A stretch of 64,000 nucleotides of DNA from Otis tarda (Eukaryota; Chordata; Aves; Otidiformes; Otididae), in assembly GCA_026413225.1 (NCBI GenBank), contig JAPMTP010000045.1:620001-684000 (forward strand), in the 5' to 3' direction. A model generated the notes under the pieces. That model did no database searches, was not told the origin of the DNA, and saw nothing but the letters and a program-made list of their open reading frames with translations. Shown in pieces: positions 42,568 to 54,300 of the stretch (the first letter of the stretch is position 1; every line of letters starts with the position of its first letter). The translations under genes and the position numbers were made by a program.

Positions 42568-43320
42568 TGTTACAAGTATTACGAGTTAAAGCGAGCTGAT
42601 TATTAGTTTGCTGCTGCGCCTCCTATCTCGATCTGGGTATCGAGGACTTTAATCAGTAGAATTATAATCAATCCTATTATCAAACAATGACTGATAATAG
42701 CAAAATACTTAATCAATATGACTCCGGAATATCAATATGGGGTGATTCTTGCTAACTCTAGAACTCTAGTCACATGGGTTAAATTTTACATGAAATATCC
42801 TTAGAGGGAATGGGGAGTCTTAGAACTGTTACACCACCTCGTTTATTGGAAGTTAGCCTAACGTGTCTGGGGTAGTTAGGAGAGTGGCAGAACCAGGCAC
42901 CAACTGTGCAGCTTGGTCCTTGAGCCATCACTTTCAAGCCAGAAGATTCAAGGGCAGGGCGACCTTGTTCTCAAGACTATCTAAGGAAGATTTAAGGGGA
43001 GTTCGACCAGCGAATTCGAGGAGGGGGCGCTCTGACGACCCCCAAGACCACCAGAAGACCCTCGACTCAAACGACTGAGCATGCGCAAGTGGGTGGGGAA
43101 ATATTATAATGATTTATCAGAAATTTAATGTTTATGTATAACATTTCTCATAAATCTAGTGAATATGTGTATCGAATGTGTATTTAACTGCGCTGTTGGA
43201 TCAGACAGGTGCGCACGCTGGGTGGAGCGATCCCCCGTGTGCCCAGCGCTGCAACAAAGAAGTGCCTGCTTCTGAACTTCACATTGCTGTTAAGGAGTTT
43301 TATTCCAGATTTCGGTAACA
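42568..43320 (+). mobile_element. ERV-D 5' LTR
   Basis: A 753-bp LTR with perfect TGTTAC...GTAACA ends. It has a TATA-like attataat near 43100. A block gcgatcccccgtgtgcccagcgctgcaacaaagaa (two parts, 43228-43265) resembles the R/polyadenylation block of the ERV-B LTR. It is flanked on the left by the minisatellite. Confidence 0.88.
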
Positions 43321-43324
43321 GTTT

Positions 43325-43342
43325 TGGCGACCCAGGTGGGAC
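43325..43342 (+). promoter_or_regulatory. ERV-D primer binding site
   Basis: TGGCGACCCAGGTGGGAC, four bases after the LTR. The position is right for a primer site, but I cannot assign the tRNA. Confidence 0.55.
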
Positions 43343-44680
43343 CTTGCGAGTGAGACTGGATGAGATCGAGTGTCGATGGAACTCTGGCCGGCACCGAGGC
43401 ATTCTCGGGGAGACCCATCGCTTTCGACTCACAAAGCTCCTCGCAACGTTCCCTGGAGAAAAGGGTAAGGCTCTTCTTCTTTGAAATCTGTCTGCTCTGG
43501 ATAGCCTGCCCGTAAGGCGCGGCGAAAGCTTCGCAGGGTTGGGGCTCAGGGGGTACCTGTTTGGTTTGGGAGCCTAGGCCTCTGCCTGCAAGTCATAAGC
43601 GAAAGCTATTGCTGGGTTGGACATCTGTGTATTTGGGACCATTGTCATTTGCATTTGTTTGGTTTGTGTATTTGGACAACTGTCATTTGCATTTATCTGG
43701 TATTTGGCATTTGGTCTAAACTGTTTAAGAGTAAGAGTACGGGAAGTATTGGTAAGATTTGTACATAGCTTGGAAAGGGGCCCCAGGGTGTTTTAGAAGT
43801 GATTTCCAAGCTGGTAATTGTTGCTTCAACGCATTTGGGGTTTTAAACTTTTCTTGGTGACGGGATTGACTTTGTCTGTAGAACAGTGTTATTGTCTTTT
43901 TGGTACCAAAAACTCTTTTGTAAAGTATGGGAAAACACGTACCTTCTATGTCTACCTCAATGGGAGGGGAAATATGAATGAAGTCTCCACTGGGATGTGT
44001 TCTTAAACATTGGGAGGATATAAGGGGAGACCCAATGACTAGGAAAAAAAAATTGATACAATATTTTACAGTTGATGTTATCTTGTAGAAGGGAAGGAAA
44101 GTGAGATGTGGTCCCCTATGTTGATTTGTTCTTTACTTTGAGAAATCAAGGATCTGATGGTTTTGGAATTAAAAAAAAAAAAAAAAAAGGAAAAAGGTTG
44201 AAAAGATCTTGTTTGGCTTGTTTGGCTTGTAGTGTAGAAAGTGGTGTTTAAAATGTGGAACTGAAGAGGAAGACAGAATTCATGTGTTAAATTTCTGTGT
44301 TATCTTTATGTGTTGTCTGTAAGTGTTGATGCAGGTTTAACAAATGAAACAGTAGAAAAAGGGGGCAGAACACCGAAGCCCTGGTGGGAGCTGTAGAGTG
44401 GGACAGTTGAATGATGAGGGATTCAGTCCTGTCGCAGGGAGAACTGGAAGCCGACAAGACCAGACAGAACAAGGAGCGGCTCAAGCCCTGCCCCCACTTG
44501 GACAAGCAGTAGGGGAACAAACCGGGGATGAGGTCGGGGTGTGGTAGAGGAATGGATAAAATAACCGCAAGAGGAGAGAGATTGGGAAAATCAGTGTGCA
44601 AAGCGTGAAGAATGGTGGCATTGGAAAAATGAATGTCCTTATTCTGAAAAAGAACAAAAAACTGGCAGCAGAGCAGATGC
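43343..44680 (+). pseudogene. ERV-D leader and gag remnants
   Basis: A leader of about 600 bp is followed by a matrix remnant with KSPLGCVLKHW (from about 43980) resembling ERV-B Gag. A poly-A run (44170-44188), decayed sequence and a nucleocapsid scrap (WHWKNECP near 44620) follow. Most capsid is missing. There are multiple stops and shifts. Confidence 0.7.
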
Positions 44681-46625
44681 CTTTGTCAGAGGTGCAAAGA
44701 GGACTGGGGGAGAATTCCCCAGCAGAACCCCTGGTTACAATCCAGCTGGGGACCCAAACCATGGGATTTTTTTGGTTGATAGTGGAGCTATCTATTCAGT
44801 TTTAAGTACTTGTAGAAGAAAATTGAGTAAAAAGCATGTAGACCAAATTGGTGCCACAGGGAAAGCTGAAAAGAAATTTTTCTTTCAATCCTTAACTTTA
44901 AGGTGGGTAAACAATGGGGAATTGGCCAATTTTTCTATATACCAGAGTGTCCTGTTGCCTTATTGGGGAGAGATTTATTGAGCAAATTGAAAGCACAAAT
45001 TAGTTTTTAAAACTGTGAAATTCAATTAAATATACCCTAATCAAAAGCCAGAGAGGCAAGAATTTTTATGTTACAGACAACTTCAGAGCCATGTGAAATC
45101 CCTCAAGAAGTGGACAATGCAGTAACTCCTTTGGTGTGGGCTGGCGAAATTCCCGGACATTCAAAAGCAGCAGAACCGGTAAAGATTTTTCTAAAGGAAA
45201 GTACCAAACGGCTAAGACAAAAGCAGTACCCTTTAAAATTAGAAGCTGGAAGAGGCCTTGAGAAAATAATTGATTTTTTTTTTTTAAATATTGACTGTTA
45301 GTCAAATGTGAATCAGTATTCAATACTCCCATTTTACCTGTGAAAAAGCCAGAAAGTGAAGAATATAGGTTAGTACAAGATTTCAATAGCAATAAATTTA
45401 ATAGTTCAAGATATTCACCCCTTAGTGGCAAACCCGTATACCTTGTTGAGAGCTTTAAAAGAAAATCACAAGTGGTTCACAGTATTGGACTTATAGAATG
45501 CCTTTTTCTGTATTTCCCGTGACAAAAATAGTCAGGCATATTTTGCCTTTGAACTGGAAAATCCCACAACTGGGCAGAAGACTCAGCTCACCTGGGTAGT
45601 GCTACCTCAAGGATTTAAAAATAGCCCAACGATCTTTGGAAATCAATTAGCTAAGGAATTAGAAACACGCAAAATAATTTATCCTGAAAGACTGGTGTTG
45701 CAATACGTAGATGACATTTTAATAGCCACAGAGAAGAATATTTCAACTTGACTACTAACCTGCTAAATTTCTTGGGCCAAAGTGCTAACAGATTTTCCAA
45801 GAAGCAAGCACAGATTGGAAAAGAGACTCTCATGTATTTGGGATTTGAAATCACACAGGGACAAAGACGACTTGGAAATGAGAGAAAAGAGGCAATTGGC
45901 CAAATGCCGGAGCCAAAAGGAGCTAAGGAGCTGCGAACATTTCTGGGAATGGCTGGCTGGTGTCACCTGTGGATTAAAGGAATCAAAGGAGGGACCCCTT
46001 GTGTGGGGACCTAAAGTTCGAAAGGCATTCCAGAATGTGAAGGCAGCTCTGATGTCCACTCCTGCTCTAGGGTTGCCTGATTTAACCAAACCCTTTGAAC
46101 TGTTTGTTCATGAAAGACAACACTCGGCTCTCAGCAAAATCCTTTCTCAGAAAAATGGAGCATGAAGAAGACCGGTTGGTTATTTCTCCACACAATTGGA
46201 CAATGTTAGCCAAGGATGACCAGGTTGTCTATGAGCTGTAGCAGCAACTGTCCTTCTGATTTAAGAAGCTCGTAAGCTGACAACGGGACAGCCAAGAACA
46301 GTTTATGTACCGCATATGGTACTTTCTGTTCTGGAACAGAGAGGAGGACACTGGTTATCCCCAAGCAGGACGCTCAAACATCAAATTGTCCTGTTGGAAC
46401 AAGATGATGTCAAATTGAAAACAACTACAACAATAAATCCTGCCATCTTTTTAAGTTCAACAGAAGAGGAAGTTCTAAGTCACGACTGTCTACAGACCAT
46501 CAAACAAGTTTATTCCAGCAGAAGTAACAGAAGAGTGAACATATACCTGACCCAGAATTCGAGATACGTACTGATGGAAGCAGCTTCGTGAGAAACGGAA
46601 GAAGATTGGCTGGATATGGTCCTGC
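44681..46625 (+). pseudogene. ERV-D pol remnant: protease, RT, RNase H start
   Basis: Protease with VDSGAIYSVL (44773-44802). RT in several frames: RLRQKQYPLKLEAGRG, VANPYTLLRA, VVLPQGFKNSPTIFGN, catalytic YVDD kept (LQYVDDILIAT, 45704-45715), then [16 protein letters not shown] connection remnants follow, and a last RNase H piece (IRTDGSS-like near 46570-46590) appears before host sequence resumes at about 46625. Many stops and frameshifts indicate an older copy than ERV-C. Integrase, env and 3' LTR are absent. Confidence 0.8.
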
Positions 46626-48326
46626 CGAGCACCAGAGCAGGCCTGGGAATAGCGGGAATCCTGTGCTTGCAGGACATTTGTAGATTGGCCATGTATGTTT
46701 GGAGGGAAGCGATGTGGTTTTGCGTCTGTGCGTCTGAGCTGGTGTGCTGGTGACTTTCAGCCCGGCCGCTCCTGCTGTCTGTGTGCCTGGGAGTTTGGCC
46801 GAAGGCTGAATTTGTGCTCCGCCTCCTACATCTTTCAGCCGGAGGATGTGGGAATTTGTCAACCGTGGGAGCGGGGACTGGGCCAAGAAGCGATCTTGGG
46901 GTTTGCTGTTAAGAGAAATGCAAGGGTTAGGCTTGTTTCCAGCAGGCCTGGGGTGCCTAATCAAAGGATTATAGGGGTGTCAGGTATGGCACGGCAGGGC
47001 GGGTGAGGGAGAACCTAACCCCTCCCTCTTCCCAGGCTTAACTTCAGCTAAAATATCTCTACCTCCTTACCCGCCCCGAGCAGCACAGGGGCGAATGGCA
47101 GTGGGGGTTACAGTCAGTTCATCACTTGTCGCTTTACCCTGCTCCTTCCTCATCTGGGGGGAGAACTCCTCACGTTCCTCCCCTGCCCCGAGGTGGGGTC
47201 CTTCCCGGGCTGCAGGGGGACAGGCTGCCTCAGCATGGGCTGCAGGGGAATCTCTGCCATTACCCCTTCCCCTCCTTCTCCGCTGCCTGAGACTCTTCAC
47301 ATCTCATCTCCTCTCCACTTCCTGCAGCCGGGCCGGGCCGAGTCGGGCCCAGTCGGCCGCCCGGCGGGAGGCCAGAGGGTGAGGCCTGCAAGGCCCACAA
47401 GGCTCGCGCCTCCCCCTCTCTGCCCCTTGCCTCTGCATTGCGTGTGGCGGAACACTGGCACTGGTTGCCGGGGAGGCGGTGGATTCCGCATCCGTGTAAA
47501 CATTCCGTGCCAGGCGGGACCGGGCTCAGAGCGGCTGATCCGATTGGAGTGGCCCGGGTCGTCGCTGGCAACCTAGAACCGCAACGGAACCTCTGCGTTG
47601 CCATGGTTCTGTTCCGCGGCCCGGCTGTGTCAGTTGGTGTCGAGCAGAGCTGCTGTTGGCACTCAACTTTCTCGTGCTGCTGGGCCAGTGGCCAGGCAAA
47701 AGGAGAAGCGAAAAAAGAAAACACCGAAACAAACCCCAGCGAGAGGAGCACCGAGGAGGGCATCAGCAAGGGCTGACGCGGCTGGGATTTCCGAGGCTAC
47801 AGCGAGGCGGCAGCCACGCTGCCGGCTGGGGCAGAGCCGCCCTTGGAGCGACACTGTACCATCTCTAGCACGTGAGTTGGTCAGCACGTTTGTGGCTGGG
47901 TTGCTGTGCGTTGGTCGGGGGATTTACTAAACGGTAGTAGTTGTTCTTTGTAACGTAAGCCTTGCGGGTGAAGGGGCTGGGGCAGCTGATGTAGGAGACA
48001 ATGAAGGTGGCTCGTCGCTGCCGTCCGGGGGAAGCTCTGCTTATCGGGAGGGTAGCGGAGAGTGTCCGAATTACGCGTGTGACAGGCCCGGCGTAGGGGG
48101 TGGTGATTGCCGTGGCAAGGCAGGAGTGCGGTGAGAGGCTTTGGGTCGGCTCGCTGCACGGGAGAAGTGACAGGGTGGGGCCACCTGCGTGGGAGCCGGG
48201 AGAGGCGTGAAAGGAGGGCTTTCGGATAGTGCCGATGACGTGCAGAAACAGAGCAGTCGAATGGAGAGAGAGGGAAGAGCTGGAAAAGCATCAAAACTCA
48301 AGGATTTTTTTTTAATTTTGCAAAAG
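46626..48326 (+). promoter_or_regulatory. Presumed promoter and 5' region of locus II
   Basis: Unique host sequence with CpG-rich parts (47190-47900). A strong-looking donor occurs at 47870 (ctagcac/gtgagt), preceded by a Lys-rich open stretch (KEKRKKKTPKQTPARGAPRR). It could be a 5' exon, but its phase (1) does not fit the next exon directly. No FHA domain sequence is visible here. Confidence 0.4.
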
Positions 48327-51300
48327 ATGGGGGAGTCTGGATTTAAGTCCGATCCTTGGGGAACGGAAAGGGGAGAGGACTCAAAATGCGCCTCCGCTGA
48401 GGTCTGTGCCTGGGGTTTGTAGGACATAACGCACGCGGCCCAAGGGCTAAGGAGGTGCCTGAAGTCTTGCTGCTATTGGGGTCTTTTTTCCCCTCACAGG
48501 TGTCCTGTACCCCCGCACGGAACAGGCAGCTCCAGGTGGCTTCAAAGGCCGAACTCTCAAAGTTTGTGCCTCATCCGCCCCTCTCCTCGCTGTGGGGGCA
48601 GCACGCCCCCGCCTCTTCCAGCAGCCGGACTCCCGGCATGACCAGCCACGTGCCCCGTCCACCGTCACGGAAGCGATCCGTGAGTCCTCGGCCTAAGGGC
48701 ATGACCAGCTCCATCCCGCTGGACGCTTTGAGCAGGACCTCCGCCGTGAGGCCAGGTACTCCCCGATGCCAAAGCGGGTGGTTGGTAGCCTGGTGTCCCC
48801 TGTGAGTGCCTTAGCCTCGAGCGGAGGGGATCCGAGCAGAGGCAGTTTTGAGAAGGGCCGCCCCTCGGCAGCGGTGGGCTGTGAGTCCTGGACCAGTGAG
48901 GCTGGCGGGAGGTCGTGTGTGGTCCTGGGTGGCTCGTGGGTCAGTTAAGAAATGGGTTGGGATGTCCCAAGGGGAATGCCGTTGCCCTGGTAGCCGAGAG
49001 GGACGTTTCCTCTTCCTTTTTCCCTGTGTGTGACTGGGAAGGGTGAAATGATGGTTTTTCCTCCTTGGCAGCGCAGTTACTGGCTGCCTTGAGTGCAGAA
49101 TCCTGAAACGAGGGTTGTAGTGAACACGCCTCTGGAAATTCTGCGTGCCATAGCGATGAAGCGCAGGCAGGGGCTTGGAGGAATGGTCCAGCTGGAAAAC
49201 AAGACTGTTGCCATGAATGTAGCTTGGTACGGCCTGACTCCCAGTCTGGGGCTTTTCCTGCCTTGAGATTTGGGTCGATGGAACTGGCCAAAGCCGTACG
49301 AAGTCAACCGTGAGGTGGCAAAGTAGAGCTGGTGCAATGAGGAAATATCACCGGAGCCTTGGTCTGCGGTGTCTCCGCCGCCCTTGAGGCTCGCTGGGGT
49401 CCCAGAGGTGTGTTGTTTCTCTCTGGTGTGCCGACTGTTTGCACTGGTGTCTTGTTAGTGCCGAGGAGTTGGTGTCTGTTGTGGCTGTGAGGTGAGCTCG
49501 TGGTCTGTAAAGTAGCCGCTGCCTTGGAGTAGGTTTGAGGTGAGTGAGCGGGACATGGCGTGCAGCCAGTTCCCGTGCTGACGTTTGCTGCTGTGGTGTG
49601 TGCTTTTTTCCAGTCATGACCGGCATCCCAGGCAGCGGTGCAGCCGGTGCGGAGGAAACCGCTTTCCTGGGGATTCAGGAAGTGGATATCATCCCACAGG
49701 AGAAGGTGAGGTGGGGGAAGGTGTGAGGGACGCCGTGCCTGTCCCCGTCCTGGGCAGAGGAGGCGAGCCCCGCCAAATGATTTGGGCTCTGAACAGGAGT
49801 TTCCATTAGCGGCTCCGGATTGGCATTTGTGGCAATAAATATGTGCGCCCTGGCAAGGCGCTAGGTGTACAGGTGTGTCTGCGTGCTGCCGCGTTAGCAG
49901 GGTCACCCGGCCCCAGCCACGCGTTGCCGGCCTGGGAGACAACGCCTCAGTGTGCCTCTTGTCTGAGGGGTGCAGCAGGAAGGGTCCCAAGGAATCTAAG
50001 ATGTTCCTCTCCAAAGCGAGAGGCGGGCACTCCATCATCGCAGCACGTAGCAGGGCTGGGGCACCGAAGTACGGGCCGACAGTTGCTGCAGAAATGACGG
50101 TATCTGCCTGCTCTGACATCTTGTTTTTTTTCTTCCTTTGGCGCCGTTCATTCTAGTGCTCTAGACAGGAAGAGAAGCGGGAGCTCAGAGAGCGAGAATT
50201 GACTCTGAGCCGAAATGTGAGTTGCAAGGCGTTTGGGGCGATGGAGCGCGCGGGCGAGCAGCGGGCGTGGGAATGCATCGTTGAGAGAAAAAGCGACTGG
50301 GCATTTTGAGGGAGGTGCTTTGCCTCCGACTCCTGTAATAGAAGGTGCCTAATGTGCAGAGGGAGCCGGAGAAATGTAAGCTCCGGTAGAAATCGTAACA
50401 CCGCGCTGCAATGCAGGAGAATGGTGTCTGAAATAAGAGTTCAAGCCACTCGAAAACCAATCTGACCACAGTAAACGTTGAGAGGAGAAAGCTGTGGGCT
50501 AAAGGAAATGGGCCAGAGGGGGAAAATGTAGGGCTTAGTGGGAGAAACCCTCTGGAGAGGCAGTGCCGAGCTGCTCTGGTGAGAGCCTGTGCTGTCCCGG
50601 GACTCTTGCAGCGCATCAAGGAGCTCGAAAGCGACGTGGAGCGGCTGCAGCGGGAGGTGCAGAAGTATTGCACTGAACAGAAGATCACGCGAGGGCAGCT
50701 GGCTGAGAAAGCCAAGGTAAGGATCTGGCTGTGGGGTACGCGGCGGAGGGCAGGGAGGGATGGGCCCGAGATGGTCTGGGAAGAAGCACTTCTGGCATGT
50801 TTGACTGGTCTGGCTTTGATGTGCAAATGCTCTTGGCTTGCAGGCTGAGAAGATGCTGAAACAACACCGTGCCAGACAAGCTCTGTGGCTGCAGGCCATG
50901 GGGTGCAAGAAGCATGTGCTGAGAGCCGACTTGGAGCAGGCCAAGGAGCAGGTAGGGCGTCTGTGGGCATGGGGCAGGATCGGCAGGATCCACGGTCCGG
51001 GCTGGAGGCAGCTACAGGACGAGTGTTGCCAAGGCGAAGGTAAGGTCATCGTGCCTGAGCGCAGAGACCTCAGTGTCGGAGGAGGAAGCTGCCAGGACAG
51101 CCTTTGCCTTGGTATGTAGAGGGCTGGGTTGGGCAGAGCTGCAGAGCTGCTAGCAGGTTTCAGTGATTTGTGTCTTCCTATGTTGATAGCTGAAGTCCTT
51201 CAAAATGCAAGTGTCCTGGGTGAAGGGCGCGGAGCAGATTCTGGCCAGTGCAGGGATGCACCAGATGACCTCTGGCAAAGGTCTGTGTCCCGCGGGGTGT

Positions 51301-54300
51301 CCGGGTGAGCTCACCTGCTCCAGGTGGCATGTCCTAGCTAGCCAGCTGTAGAGGAGAAAGGTTGGCGTGAGCCTGAGCCTGGGGACGTTGGGCCCCTGCG
51401 CTGGTGCGAATCTGAGGCGGTTTGGGCAAGTAAGAAACCTTAGGAGAGAGAGCGAGGAGGGGATGGGGGACCAGCAGGGAGGAAGGCTTGCAAGTCATGG
51501 CAGCAGCCTTCCCCAGACCAAAGGCAGTGGGCAAGGAGCAAGAGGTTCTTGTCGAGGGGTTCCTGCTTGTAGGAATGGTTGCCAGTGTGATGAAGATGTA
51601 CGCTGCAAAGAGCTGCAAGGTCCCTCCCTGCATCCCAGGTTTAGCAAGCCCTGATGGCGGGCAAGGAGCCTGGTGCCTTTGCTGCCGGTCTTTGTCCTGT
51701 GACACTCGTGGAGCGAGGCTTTCCTCCGGGGTCGATGTGCTCATGCAGTGTGTGCACTCTTATTGCCTGCCAGCTGGGCTGCGTGCACGGTCAACAATGG
51801 TCCCTTCCAGCGACATCTCGACCATAGCAGCCACTTCCTGGGGGTGGGAATGTGCCGCAGTTCCAGTAAATGCGGAGGGAAGGCCTGGGGATGGACTCTG
51901 GGAGACCCTCGGAGAGGATCTCGGAGCCTGAATCCCGTGGTGAGAGGCTGGCGAGTGTGTCTGGGTTGGTGAGTGTGTCCAGGCTGCTGAGGGTCTCTGG
52001 GAACAAGGCAGAGCTGTTGTCCACGGGCAGAAGAGATGCTGAGTGAGGAAGGATGTGAGGAACTGTCTAAGCAGTATTGGAATGGGCCGTGAGCGTGGTG
52101 GGTTTCTGCAAATGGGTGGTCCTCAGTCGATGGGGCTGTTGGGGAGGAAAAGATAGACATAGCGGAAGCGAGCGGGCCAAACGTGCGCGTGACCAAGAAG
52201 TAATGCGCCGGTGTTAACGTGTGCCGTAGAGTTTGAGGGCAATGGCCGTGAGTCGATGCTGGGAACCTCGCTGGATGCATCTTCTGTCAGGGAGCCGCCC
52301 TGTTTTCTGAGGTAAGGTGTGCTGGCTGGGCTGGAGGGGCTGGGAGAAGAGCGGCTGTCGCCTGGGGAGCCCAGGGAAGGCCAAGGGGCAGAACTCAAGC
52401 AGCCCTGAGGTGGAAAGAGTCCTCTGGGTAGGCTGAGATGGTCTTAAGTGCGTGTAGTTTCCACGTGATGCGGAAGAGCGTGTAAGTGCTCCGCTGTCCC
52501 ACGCGGACGGCTGTGGGCAAGAGAGAGGGAGCTGGCGGGCCAGAGGTGTGAAGCTCAGGGAGCGAAGAGCAGGTAAAAGAGCGACGTGCGTGTGTCGATG
52601 ATGAGATGGGGCTCAGGAAGGCGTGCGCGGGCTCTGGGAAATGAGTCTGTCGAAGCGGCTGTGAGAGCGGCGGTTATCTTTGTCAGGAAATGCAGGGAGG
52701 AGGTGGCGGAGATGCAGAACGTGATCCTGTCCAAGGAGGATGTCATCAGCCGGCTAAGCAATGAGCTCAAGGAAACCAGAGACAGGATGTTGGACTTGAG
52801 AGGTGGGTGAAGCATACTGCATGGCCTCCGTCTTCCCGTCCCTCCTGCGGGCGGTAACGAGGGCCGTAGGTGTGAAGCGGGCACGGCGCAGCTACGGGAA
52901 AGAGATGTCCCCATGCGAAAGCGAAGCTGTAGGGCAGCTTGGGGCAAAGCAGGCGGTCCGTTCCCTCTGGGGGTGGGTGAATTCCTCGCTGTCCTTGGGT
53001 AAGCGGTAGCAGTGCTGGTGAGTGAGGGTGAGCAGATGCCCCGAGGGAGATGGGAACACACACAGAAATGGAGCCCATCTTTCTCCAGGATGCCACTGCT
53101 TGGGCTCCCTTGGAGCCGAAGGTGGCCTGAGGCTTTAAATTGGGAGAGCCTGTCCGGGGATCCCTCAGTGGGAGTGACGTTGCTTTGGGGAGGCTGTATG
53201 GGGCAGAAAGGAGCTTTAGGTGTGAGATGAAGGGATGCGCGTGGCCCGCTTTTGCTGGCCATAACGGCGCGAAGCGAATGAGGAAGGCAGGTGGGTGAAA
53301 GCGGGCAGGCCAGGAAATGCTGGCGACCCCGCTTTTCTCGAAGCAGAGGGCAAGTGGCCATAGCGAGCCGTGACTGCGTCATCTGCCCTGACAAAGAGAC
53401 CGGCCCTGCACCGCGATTTAGGGAAGCAAGGTCTGGTGGCAGGGCCCAGGAGGCGAGGGCTGCAAGCGAGGGCAGGGCGAGGGTTTGCGGGGACAAGCGC
53501 CATGATGGCTGACGGCCCTCACGATGATGCCTTGGGAAAAAGGGACGTGGCCGCGGACGTCGGATCACTGGGAGGTGCGGATCCCCCAGGGCTTGGGTGA
53601 TGGGGGAGCCAGACACCCATGGAGCTGTGGTGTGCCTAGGGGAGCTGAGTGAGCAGCTGAAGTCAGAAGTGGAGCGGAACATGTGCCAGGTGAAAGACCA
53701 AGAGCGGGAGCTGCACCTGCTTAGAAAGGAGCTGTTGGAGATGGCCATGGTGATGAAGGAGAAGGACAGAGCTCTGCAAGCAGCAGCTAATGAGTTAAGG
53801 TACACGCAGCCGTGAACTGGGGCCTTGGCCAAAGCTGCTTTGTGGATTCCCAGCAGCTGGCGGCATTTCGGGATCTCGCGAGGAGCCAACGGTGTGTGCG
53901 AGAGCCGCGGAGCGGAGCTCTATGCAAGTGCCACGTGAACTGAGATGGGGGTTTAGTGGAACGCGTGCCAGTGGCCGTGTGTTGAAGTCACCACGAACTG
54001 AGCTGAACGTTCCCACCCACCCCGCGATAGTCACTGGCGGGTTCCTGGGGCGCTGCTCTCCACAAGCTGTTTGGGCAGCTGTTGTCCGTCACGGTGTCCC
54101 TCAAGGGTCTTGTCTCTTGGCACAGGCAAGCCCAAGCAGAGTGTCAGGCGCTGAGGGACGCCTCGCGAGAAGCGGTGCTGAAGGTGGAGGAGGCTCCCAG
54201 GATACCGGCGAAGGTGGCTGAAGCCTTTGGGAGGGTGAGTCCGCGCAGAGGCTGCCGAGCTCTGGGTTTGCTGAGGGTATCGATAGCGCAGGTGGTGTTT

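Noticed and set aside
47598-47930. Lys-rich open frame as the first coding exon of locus II
   Set aside because: It has a good donor at 47870, but phase 1 does not join the exon at 48327 or 48500, so I left it as a possible 5' exon only.
48998-49330. Small open frames on either strand in the locus II intron
   Set aside because: No splice-compatible phase and no domain; they are shorter than expected for a reliable call.
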